NCBI GenBank assembly: GCA_030630445.1 | Contig: DAOVNC010000151.1 | Location: 1 to 8,055, forward strand | DNA length: 8,055 nucleotides | From: Kiritimatiellales bacterium | GTDB taxonomy: Bacteria; Verrucomicrobiota; Kiritimatiellia; Kiritimatiellales; Pontiellaceae | Direction of reading: 5' to 3' | Shown here: positions 1-5,768 of the stretch, in pieces | How the letters are laid out: the number at the start of each line of letters is the position of its first letter | Numbering within the stretch: position 1 is the first letter of the stretch | Translations under genes and position numbers: made by a program | Notes under the pieces: generated by a model | Seen by the model: only the letters and a program-made list of their open reading frames with translations | The model's database searches: none | Told to the model about the DNA's origin: nothing

Positions 1-1889
1 GTGCTCTGGCCAAGTCGCTGAAAGGAGCACGCGAAGCAATGGAAGCCGGTGGCATTATCGCCATTTTTCCAGAAGGCGAACTGACCAAGAACGGGAACCT
101 GATGAAATTCAACAAAGGCTTCGAAAAGATTGCCAAAAACAGTAACTGTCCCATTATTCCCGCCCATATTGGAAACCTTTGGGGCAGCATCTTTAGCTTC
201 AAGAACGGATCGCCCGGACTCAAGCGTCCGTGCAAATTCCCCTACCCCGTATCCGTCCGCTTCGGCAAACCCCTCGCCTCCACGACCTCCGCCGCCGAAG
301 CCCGCCGCGTGATAGCCGAGCTCGGCGCCGAATACGCCATCGAAAAAAGCCAGCTCCCCAGGCAAACCCTTAATCATACATTCCTGCGCCAAGCTCGCGG
401 CCATTGGTTCCGCCCGATTGCTTCGGATACGCTCGGCAACAGATCCACCTACGGCAAACTGCTCATCGGCAGCATCGCGCTCGCCAACCGCATTAAACCC
501 ATCATTAAGGGTCAAAAAAATATCGGAATCTATATGCCCACCTCGCTCGGCGGAGTGGTTGCCAATCTCGCCATGAGTATTTCCGGAAAAACCGCCGTCA
601 ACCTCAACTGGACGGCATCCAGCGAGGCCATGCAATCCGCCATCAAACAGAGCCGCATTAAATATGTCATCACCTCGCGCCGCTTCATGCAGAAAATCGA
701 GCAACCCGATATTCCCACCCGCTGGCTCTACCTCGAAGACCTGCTCAAAAACCTCGGACACATCGAACGCTTCCGCGCCATTCGCGCCGCGCTCTTCGCC
801 TCGCCCAAGCATCTAGCAGGCGGACGAGAACCACAGCCCAGCGACACCGCCGCCATCATTTTTTCGTCCGGCACCACCGGCACGCCCAAAGGCGTTATGC
901 TCAGCCACGCCAACCTATTGGCCAACATAGACTCCGTTCAAAGCGTCCAGGCATTCAATAAAAACGACGCCCTTTGCGGCACCCTTCCGCTTTTCCACGC
1001 CTTCGCCTATCTCGGCCTGTTCTGGTGGCCCCTGCTCAAAGGAATTCGCGTTGCCTACCACCCCAACCCGCTGCAAACCAGTCGCGTTATCCGTCTGATC
1101 CGCGAAGAAAAACTAACCGCGCTGCTCACCACGCCCACCTTCCTTCAAAACTACATGCGCAAAGCTTCCGCCCAGGACTTCCAAACCTTGGAAACCGTCA
1201 TTACCGGCGGCGAAAAACTACGCCCCGAACTCGCCAAACACTTCAACGAACACTTTGGCATTCAACCGCTGGAAGGCTACGGCTGCACCGAACTCTCCCC
1301 CGTCGCCCTGCTCAGTCTCAAAAACGGCAACCGCGTTGGCAGTGCCGGACAACCGCTCCCCGGCGTCGCCGTACGCATCGTCGATCCCGAAACGCGCGAA
1401 ACCCGCCCTGAAGGCGAAGAAGGCCTCATGCTCGTCAAAGGACCAAATGTCATGCAAGGCTATCTCGACCAACCCCAAAAAACCGACGAAGTCCTGCGCG
1501 ACGGCTGGTACAACACCGGCGATATCGCCCGCATGGATCCAAATGGATTTGTCACCCTCACCGGCCGCCTCTCGCGCTTCAGCAAGATTGCCGGCGAAAT
1601 GGTTCCGCACGGCATGATCGAAGAGGCACTCCAACGCGCTACCCGAAGCGATATGCCGTGCGTTGCCGTCGTCAGCACGGTCGATTCAAAAAAAGGGGAA
1701 CAACTCGCCGTGTGCTACACTCCCGAAGCAGGCGAACCCCAAAAACTAATCGCCAAACTCCGCGAACTTAAACTCCCCAACCTTTGGATTCCGCGCGCTG
1801 GAAACTTTTTACGCATCCCGGAACTCCCCCTTCTCGCAACCGGAAAACTCGACCTACGCGCCCTGAACGCATTCGTCCAACAAGGATAG
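1..1889 (+). CDS. aas: Aas-like acyltransferase / acyl-ACP (acyl-CoA) synthetase, 5' partial
   Basis: The C-terminal 628 residues of a larger protein are present. The frame is open from base 3 with no stop, so the ATG at 39 is internal and the true start lies upstream. The first part is the end of a PlsC/LPLAT acyltransferase domain: FPEGELT (66-86) is the usual FPEG block and PIIPAHI is the downstream block. The rest is an AMP-forming adenylation domain: SSGTTGTPKG at 864-893, YGCTE at 1278-1292, GWYNTGD at 1503-1523, GRLSRFSKIAGEMV from 1563, and the catalytic-lysine motif ATGKLDLRAL with Lys at 1845. The GR..RF.KIAGEMV motif is characteristic of Aas, which activates fatty acids with ATP and reacylates 2-acyl-glycerophosphoethanolamine at the inner membrane. 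In many bacteria an MFS lysophospholipid flippase domain precedes these two; whether one does here is outside the window. It ends 4 bases before the lipase start. Family assignment is firm. The exact acyl acceptor is inferred. Confidence 0.88.
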   Translation, partial: ALAKSLKGAREAMEAGGIIAIFPEGELTKNGNLMKFNKGFEKIAKNSNCPIIPAHIGNLWGSIFSFKNGSPGLKRPCKFPYPVSVRFGKPLASTTSAAEARRVIAELGAEYAIEKSQLPRQTLNHTFLRQARGHWFRPIASDTLGNRSTYGKLLIGSIALANRIKPIIKGQKNIGIYMPTSLGGVVANLAMSISGKTAVNLNWTASSEAMQSAIKQSRIKYVITSRRFMQKIEQPDIPTRWLYLEDLLKNLGHIERFRAIRAALFASPKHLAGGREPQPSDTAAIIFSSGTTGTPKGVMLSHANLLANIDSVQSVQAFNKNDALCGTLPLFHAFAYLGLFWWPLLKGIRVAYHPNPLQTSRVIRLIREEKLTALLTTPTFLQNYMRKASAQDFQTLETVITGGEKLRPELAKHFNEHFGIQPLEGYGCTELSPVALLSLKNGNRVGSAGQPLPGVAVRIVDPETRETRPEGEEGLMLVKGPNVMQGYLDQPQKTDEVLRDGWYNTGDIARMDPNGFVTLTGRLSRFSKIAGEMVPHGMIEEALQRATRSDMPCVAVVSTVDSKKGEQLAVCYTPEAGEPQKLIAKLRELKLPNLWIPRAGNFLRIPELPLLATGKLDLRALNAFVQQG

Positions 1890-1893
1890 AACG

Positions 1894-2643
1894 ATGAAAT
1901 TCGCAACCATGCTACTCACCCTCATTCTAGCCGCAATGGCGTGTAAAGCACTTCAGACCAACAACAAGCACACCTGCGCAGGTGTGAATCTCCAGGAAAC
2001 AGTTGTTCTGATCCACGGGCTCGCCCGATCCGACAAGGCCATGAACAAGATGGCCAAGGAGCTGCGCGCCGAGGGCTACACCGTCATCAACCACGGCTAT
2101 CCCTCCACGTCCGCCCCCATCGAAAAACTAACACCCCAAATCTTCAAAGCCCTCGAGCCACAGATCAAGGATGCCGGGACCGTCCACTTCGTTACCCACT
2201 CCATGGGCGGGATTATCCTGCGGCAGCATCTCGAAGACCACACGATCCCCAACCTTGGGCGGGTCGTCATGCTTGCACCGCCCAGCCGGGGCAGCGAAGT
2301 GCCGGACAAGCTTGGAAAAATCTTTCTCTACAAAGGGATCAACGGGCCGGCCGGGAATCAGCTGGGCACCGGAACCAAAAGCCACCCGCTCCGGCTGAAG
2401 GCTCCGGGTTTTGAACTGGGCATCATTGCGGGCGACCGCTCGATCAACCCGATTCTCTCCCTGCTGATTCCCGGGCCGGACGATGGAAAGGTGTCGCTCG
2501 CCCGCGTCAAGCCCGCGGCCTACACCGACTACATCAAACTGCACGCCACCCACGCCTGCATGGCGTGGAACAAAAAGGTAATGACACAAACCAAATACTT
2601 CCTGCAGCACGGGAAGTTCAACCAAGAGGAGAAAAACCAATGA
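1894..2643 (+). CDS. Exported alpha/beta-hydrolase (lipase/esterase family)
   Basis: A 249-residue serine hydrolase. Residues 1-16 form a signal peptide (hydrophobic LLTLILAAMA). Cys17 fits the permissive lipobox rule (A-M-A-C), so the protein may be a lipoprotein, although Ala at -3 makes this weak. The hydrolase core shows the oxyanion HG at 41-42 in VVLIHGLAR, the nucleophile elbow VTHSMGG with Ser103 (Thr in place of the first Gly of GxSxG, common in this subgroup), a probable acid Asp196 or Asp197 in PGPDDGKVS, and probable catalytic His220 in HATHACM. This is the layout of small PGAP1/triacylglycerol-lipase-like esterases; the substrate cannot be read from sequence. The start is supported by AAGGA at 1882-1886, 7 bases upstream. 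The gene lies 4 bases after the Aas-like gene and its stop overlaps the next start as ATGA, so it is probably co-expressed with both. A role in phospholipid or lipid-anchor turnover is inferred from the neighbours. Confidence 0.86.
   Translation: MKFATMLLTLILAAMACKALQTNNKHTCAGVNLQETVVLIHGLARSDKAMNKMAKELRAEGYTVINHGYPSTSAPIEKLTPQIFKALEPQIKDAGTVHFVTHSMGGIILRQHLEDHTIPNLGRVVMLAPPSRGSEVPDKLGKIFLYKGINGPAGNQLGTGTKSHPLRLKAPGFELGIIAGDRSINPILSLLIPGPDDGKVSLARVKPAAYTDYIKLHATHACMAWNKKVMTQTKYFLQHGKFNQEEKNQ
1969..1986. repeat. Perfect 18-bp palindrome inside the lipase gene
   Basis: CACACCTGCGCAGGTGTG reads identically on both strands (two 9-base half sites, no spacer). It lies just after the signal-peptide coding region of the lipase, covering parts of codons 26-31. 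It could be an operator-like site, a methylase or nuclease target, or chance; no adjacent promoter is recognisable. Confidence 0.5.
2625..2631 (+). promoter_or_regulatory. Shine-Dalgarno site fixing the VIT-VWA start
   Basis: AGAGGAG lies 8 bases before the ATG at 2640. The frame is open further upstream to an ATG at 2565, but that start would lie well inside the lipase gene, would lack this site and would put a polar extension ahead of the signal peptide. The ATG at 2640 is therefore preferred. Confidence 0.8.
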
Positions 2644-4613
2644 ATACAAAATGGACTCAGCTAGTATGCACCGCAGCACTGATCGCAACCACAACTGTTC
2701 ATGGAGCCGGACTCATTAAACCCCTCGGGGGCGGCAATGCCGGAGCGTTTATTAAATCGCACCACGTAGAAGTGATCATCAATAACGGATATGCTCAGAC
2801 TATTGTCGAGCAGGTCTTTGGCAACAACTCGGACAATGACTACGAGGCCATCTATTCCTTCCCCATTCCAAAGAAAGCAAGCCTCTCGGAGATCAGCTTG
2901 TGGATCGATGGAAATGAAGTGGTCGGTGAAGTCATTGAAAAAGAGCGCGCACGTGAAATCTATGAAGATCAGGTGACCAAAGGGAATGATACCGCCCTTG
3001 CGGAGAAGAACGACTTCAAAACATTCGAGATTAGCATCGGGCGGGTACGAGCCGGAACAGACACTCGCGTGCGAATGGTTTACTACCAACCCATTGAGAT
3101 CGACCTGAATATTGGCCGCTATGTCTATCCGCTGGCCGAGGGTGGCGTGGACGAGGAGCGCATTGCATTCTGGGAGATCGACAACAAGGTGCATGAACAC
3201 TTTTCTTTCCACCTGAAACTAAAGTCGGCCTTCCCCGTTGCCGATGTGCGGGTTCCAGGCTATGATCAGTTCGCGATGATCACTCACACGAACGACACAT
3301 ACGATGTGACGCTAGAACAAAACGAAGGCGGAGCCGATCTATCGCGCGATATTGTCTTCTACTACCGGCTTGATGATTCCGTTCCCGCTCGTATTGAGAT
3401 TATTCCCTACCGCGCCTCCTCGAAAGAATCGGGCACCTTCATGGCTGTCGTTACGCCCGCCGCCTCGCTGCGACCCATCTCAGAAGGCTCCGACTGGATC
3501 TTTGTGCTGGATGTTTCGGGCAGCATGTCGGGAGAAAAAATCAATACGCTGACCAAAGGGGTGGAAAAAGTGCTGGGTAAGATGTCACCCAACGACCGCT
3601 TCAAACTGATCACCTTCAACAATAGCGCAAAAGACCTGACCCGAGGGTTCATTACCGCCACACCGCAAAATGTGGAAAAATGGATCCGCAACGTCCGCAA
3701 AATCAAGACGGGCGGCGGAACCGCGTTGTTTGATGGGTTGAAAAAGGCGTACCGTAGCTTAGACGACGACCGAACCACAGGAATCATCCTCGTCACCGAC
3801 GGAGTCTGCAATGTCGGACCGCAAGGTCACAAAACCTTCCTGAATCTGCTGAAGCAATACGACATCCGTCTGTTTACTTTTGTGATGGGAAACAGTGCCA
3901 ACCAACCCTTAATGGATCGACTCGCAAAAGATTCCGGAGGATTCGCGATGAATATTTCCAGTTCCGACGACATTGTTGGGCGTCTGCTCCAAGCCAAAAT
4001 CAAAATCCTGCATGAGTGCATGCACGATGTGCAACTCACATTCAGCGGCGAAAAAACAACCCAGCTCACACCCGTAGCACCTGGAAATCTATTCATGGGG
4101 CAACAACTCGTCACCTTCGGCCGCTATAATGGATCCGGAGAAGTGAACCTGACCTTCAGCGCAAAAGTTTCTGGTGAACAGAAACAGTGGACCTGTACGG
4201 CCACCCTGCCAGAGATCGATACGGAAAACCCGGAACTGGAGCGGATGTGGGCTTTGGCTCACATCGAAGAAACCATGGAAACGATCCGGGAAGATGGCGA
4301 AACAAAACCGCTTCGACAAAAGATAATCGATCTTGGAACCGAATACTCCCTCGTCACCGACTACACCTCCATGATTGTGCTCAACGATGAAGAGCTGGAA
4401 GGAGCAGGAATCCAGCGGCGCAACTACGAACGCGTACAGCGCGAACGGGCGGCCCAGCAACAACGAGCTTCCCAGCCCGCCCGCAACCACCGGGTCGACA
4501 ACGGAAACACATTCAACAACCGGCGCGCCCCCGGCATCGGCACGGGCCCCGTCGGGCCCCTGTTTATCGGAATCGTTGCCTGGCTAAACCGTCGCAAAAA
4601 GATGGCCGCCTAA
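2640..4613 (+). CDS. Secreted VIT-VWA domain protein with a GlyGly-CTERM-like tail
   Basis: A 657-residue protein starting with a signal peptide (basic MNTK, hydrophobic core, likely cleavage near VHG-A at about 22-23). The VIT domain (inter-alpha-trypsin inhibitor type) spans about 25-170 and shows YSFPIPKKASLSE, the EKERAREIYED block, ALAEK and the IGRVRAGTDTRVRM strand. A VWA domain follows at about 285-460 with a complete metal-binding MIDAS: D291-V-S293-G-S295, T361 in GGGTALFDG, and D387 in LVTDG. Residues about 610-631 are a polar, low-complexity Gln/Arg/Asn linker. The last 26 residues run from a glycine-rich GIGTGPVG through a short apolar PLFIGIVAWL to NRRKK, the tripartite design of a C-terminal sorting signal. 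VIT-VWA proteins with C-terminal sorting signals are known, for example in marine proteobacteria as sortase targets. The downstream rhombosortase makes tail cleavage likely. The start overlaps the lipase stop as ATGA. The ligand is unknown; extracellular adhesion is a family-based guess. Confidence 0.9.
   Translation: MNTKWTQLVCTAALIATTTVHGAGLIKPLGGGNAGAFIKSHHVEVIINNGYAQTIVEQVFGNNSDNDYEAIYSFPIPKKASLSEISLWIDGNEVVGEVIEKERAREIYEDQVTKGNDTALAEKNDFKTFEISIGRVRAGTDTRVRMVYYQPIEIDLNIGRYVYPLAEGGVDEERIAFWEIDNKVHEHFSFHLKLKSAFPVADVRVPGYDQFAMITHTNDTYDVTLEQNEGGADLSRDIVFYYRLDDSVPARIEIIPYRASSKESGTFMAVVTPAASLRPISEGSDWIFVLDVSGSMSGEKINTLTKGVEKVLGKMSPNDRFKLITFNNSAKDLTRGFITATPQNVEKWIRNVRKIKTGGGTALFDGLKKAYRSLDDDRTTGIILVTDGVCNVGPQGHKTFLNLLKQYDIRLFTFVMGNSANQPLMDRLAKDSGGFAMNISSSDDIVGRLLQAKIKILHECMHDVQLTFSGEKTTQLTPVAPGNLFMGQQLVTFGRYNGSGEVNLTFSAKVSGEQKQWTCTATLPEIDTENPELERMWALAHIEETMETIREDGETKPLRQKIIDLGTEYSLVTDYTSMIVLNDEELEGAGIQRRNYERVQRERAAQQQRASQPARNHRVDNGNTFNNRRAPGIGTGPVGPLFIGIVAWLNRRKKMAA
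4533..4610 (+). other. GlyGly-CTERM-like C-terminal processing signal
   Basis: These codons encode residues 632-657 of the VIT-VWA protein. The segment has glycines at 632, 634, 636 and 639, a hydrophobic run of only about 10-14 residues, and a basic cluster RRKK two to four residues from the apolar end, followed by MAA. GlyGly-CTERM signals are a Gly-rich motif, a short transmembrane stretch and a basic end; this tail has scattered rather than adjacent glycines, so it is a variant. The assignment leans on the rhombosortase next door. Confidence 0.6.
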
Positions 4614-4622
4614 AACAACCAC

Positions 4623-4646
4623 GGAAGGCCGGCAACCCGGCCTTCC
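4623..4646. repeat. Perfect 10-bp stem-loop in the VIT-VWA/rhombosortase gap
   Basis: GGAAGGCCGG (4623-4632) and CCGGCCTTCC (4637-4646) pair perfectly around the loop CAAC. The hairpin begins 9 bases after the VIT-VWA stop and ends 16 bases before the rhombosortase ATG. No T-run follows (ACACCTTGG), so it is not a canonical intrinsic terminator. An mRNA 3'-end stabiliser or partial attenuator that lowers protease expression relative to its substrate is plausible. It could also be a dispersed intergenic repeat. Confidence 0.72.
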
Positions 4647-4662
4647 ACACCTTGGAAAAATC

Positions 4663-5274
4663 ATGAACCTGCTATCCATTCGAATCAGACCCCGGCAAAT
4701 CGAACTGACCGCATTCATCGTGGCCCTCATCGCCGCCAACTTTATGTTGCTACTCGGACGCGTCTGCGAGCCGCTGATATTCTTTCCTTCACAGCTAACC
4801 GCTGGAGAGTGGTGGCGAACCATTACCTTCCCATTCGTGCATGTCAGCGGATATCACCTGCTACTCGATGCCGGCGCCTTCCTTTTTCTCTACCACGGAC
4901 TTCAGGAAACGTCGCCCCGACGGCGCCTACTCTATGTCGCCGCCTGCGCCGCAGGCAGCCTTGGAGCCTCTCTGATTTCATCCCCCCTCACTACCGGACT
5001 CTGCGGGCTCTCTGGAATTGCCCACGGACTGATGGCCATTTCGGCGCTCGAAATCATGCGCTCCGACAACCGTACCCTACGCAACGCAGGCATCATATGC
5101 TTCCTCATCGTTACCTTAAAGAGTCTGTATGAAGGGTTCACTGGACAGATTGCATTTAACTTCCTGCATTTCGGATCGATCGGCAACGCCGTCGCTATTT
5201 GCCATGCGGGAGGCATTCTCGGTGGAATTACCTGCTACGCAGTGCTGAACAAAATAGAAGGAGATCTACCATGA
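4663..5274 (+). CDS. rrtA: Rhombosortase-like rhomboid intramembrane serine protease
   Basis: A 203-residue membrane protein with about six helices (roughly 16-35, 66-80, 91-108, 112-132, 142-157, 174-195), the compact size usual for rhombosortases. The catalytic serine is Ser117 in CGLSGIAHG; the extra His121 in GxSGxxHG is a rhombosortase-type feature. The catalytic histidine is His181 in ICHAGG. The first-loop motif HVSGYHLLLD (60-69) matches the rhomboid HxxxxHxxxN, but Asp69 replaces the usual Asn that helps form the oxyanion hole. LKSLYEG at 152-158 also fits the subfamily. Rhombosortases cleave GlyGly-CTERM tails in the inner membrane; the likely substrate is the VIT-VWA protein immediately upstream. 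The start lacks a strong Shine-Dalgarno (only GGA at 4654-4656), consistent with lower translation. The stop overlaps the next start as ATGA. A generic rhomboid is the alternative reading. Confidence 0.85.
   Translation: MNLLSIRIRPRQIELTAFIVALIAANFMLLLGRVCEPLIFFPSQLTAGEWWRTITFPFVHVSGYHLLLDAGAFLFLYHGLQETSPRRRLLYVAACAAGSLGASLISSPLTTGLCGLSGIAHGLMAISALEIMRSDNRTLRNAGIICFLIVTLKSLYEGFTGQIAFNFLHFGSIGNAVAICHAGGILGGITCYAVLNKIEGDLP
5256..5263 (+). promoter_or_regulatory. Strong Shine-Dalgarno site for the four-helix membrane protein
   Basis: AGAAGGAG ends 7 bases before the ATG at 5271 and lies within the last codons of the rhombosortase gene. It favours 5271 over the in-frame ATG at 5199, which would overlap the protease gene by 76 bases and prepend a basic, unrelated sequence. 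Confidence 0.8.
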
Positions 5275-5768
5275 TTAACATCACCGCATCGTGGATCGGG
5301 TTTTTGCTGGGTTGCATTTCCGGCGCCATACCCGGTCTGTTTTTCCACAACCCCGACTGGCTTGGTGGCTACACATCGTGGCCCCGGCGGCTCATCCGGC
5401 TGGCGCACATTTCGTTCTTCGGGATCGGATTCCTTAATTTGGGAATGGGGTTGACCGGCAACGTGCTCGGCGTGAAATCTTTGGCGGCATCGATCCTGAT
5501 GCTCGTCGGCGCGGTTGCAATGCCAACGGTCTGCTATGCCAGTGCCTTCCGTCCTGCGTTTCGCCACTTGTTTTTCATTCCCGCCGGATCGGTACTGATC
5601 TCAATCATTTTATTCATCAGCAGCGTAGACGGAGCTTCCAGCTCCGTTATGGAAGAAGGCGAAAACACTGCCTCGCCTCTCTGTACATTGAGAGTTCAAC
5701 CCGTTTCGAATAACCCAATGGAGCAGGATGCTCCATCTACATTAACCGGAAGGATGGTGCAATTATGA
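5271..5768 (+). CDS. Unrecognised four-helix membrane protein with a REPIN-encoded C-terminus
   Basis: A 165-residue product that I do not recognise as a named family. Predicted helices are about 6-25, 46-66, 70-91 and 101-118. Between the first two is a polar, aromatic-rich loop HNPDWLGGYTSWPRR leading into RLIRLAHISFFG; His26, His46 and the Arg cluster are candidate functional residues, and a metal- or haem-binding membrane protein is possible but unproven. Residues 119-157 are encoded exactly by the REPIN-like element (Val119 begins with its GTAG), so the natural protein probably ended soon after the fourth helix and the hydrophilic tail is acquired sequence. The start overlaps the rhombosortase stop (ATGA) and the stop overlaps the radical SAM start (ATGA). 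The position suggests an accessory role to the protease or a link to the following enzyme. The gene is likely real; its function is unknown. Confidence 0.72.
   Translation: MINITASWIGFLLGCISGAIPGLFFHNPDWLGGYTSWPRRLIRLAHISFFGIGFLNLGMGLTGNVLGVKSLAASILMLVGAVAMPTVCYASAFRPAFRHLFFIPAGSVLISIILFISSVDGASSSVMEEGENTASPLCTLRVQPVSNNPMEQDAPSTLTGRMVQL
5625..5740. repeat. REPIN-like element: two inverted GTAG-headed REP palindromes
   Basis: The left unit (5625-5648) is GTAG, then stem ACGGAGCT, loop TCC and AGCTCCGT. The right unit (5717-5740), read on the - strand, is GTAG, ATGGAGCA, TCC and TGCTCCAT. The two 24-base units match at 20 positions, and all four differences are two compensated base pairs (C-G to T-A, T-A to A-T), so the hairpin is what is conserved. 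They face each other around 68 bases. A GTAG head plus short palindrome, in inverted pairs, is the architecture of REP/REPIN (BIME) elements mobilised by RAYT transposases. No RAYT gene is in the window. The element is read through in frame as the tail of the membrane protein. Confidence 0.75.

Noticed and set aside
39..41. ATG at 39 as the start of the first gene
   Set aside because: The frame is open to base 3 with sequence that fits the acyltransferase domain, and starting at 39 would cut that domain in half. The gene is 5'-truncated by the window.
2565..2639. Upstream in-frame extension of the VIT-VWA gene
   Set aside because: It would overlap the lipase by 79 bases, lacks its own ribosome-binding site and would bury the signal peptide. 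AGAGGAG and the ATGA overlap support 2640.
2128..3212. Long antisense open frames opposite the lipase and VIT-VWA genes (up to 188 residues)
   Set aside because: They show no family motifs, and their existence is explained by the codon bias of the strongly supported + strand genes.
4089..4490. Antisense open frame of 133 residues opposite the end of the VIT-VWA gene
   Set aside because: It has no recognisable domain or ribosome-binding site and lies fully opposite a conserved coding region.
4623..4660. Hairpin as a rho-independent terminator
   Set aside because: The stem is strong but is followed by ACACCTTGG rather than a T-run, and the downstream gene appears functionally linked, so full termination is unlikely.
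5199..5270. Upstream in-frame extension of the four-helix membrane protein
   Set aside because: It lies within the conserved last helix region of the rhombosortase in another frame, and the strong Shine-Dalgarno at 5256-5263 points to 5271.
5625..5740. Palindrome pair as a CRISPR array or an insertion-sequence remnant
   Set aside because: There are only two units, inverted rather than direct, with no spacer series, transposase fragment or target duplication seen. The REP/REPIN form fits better.
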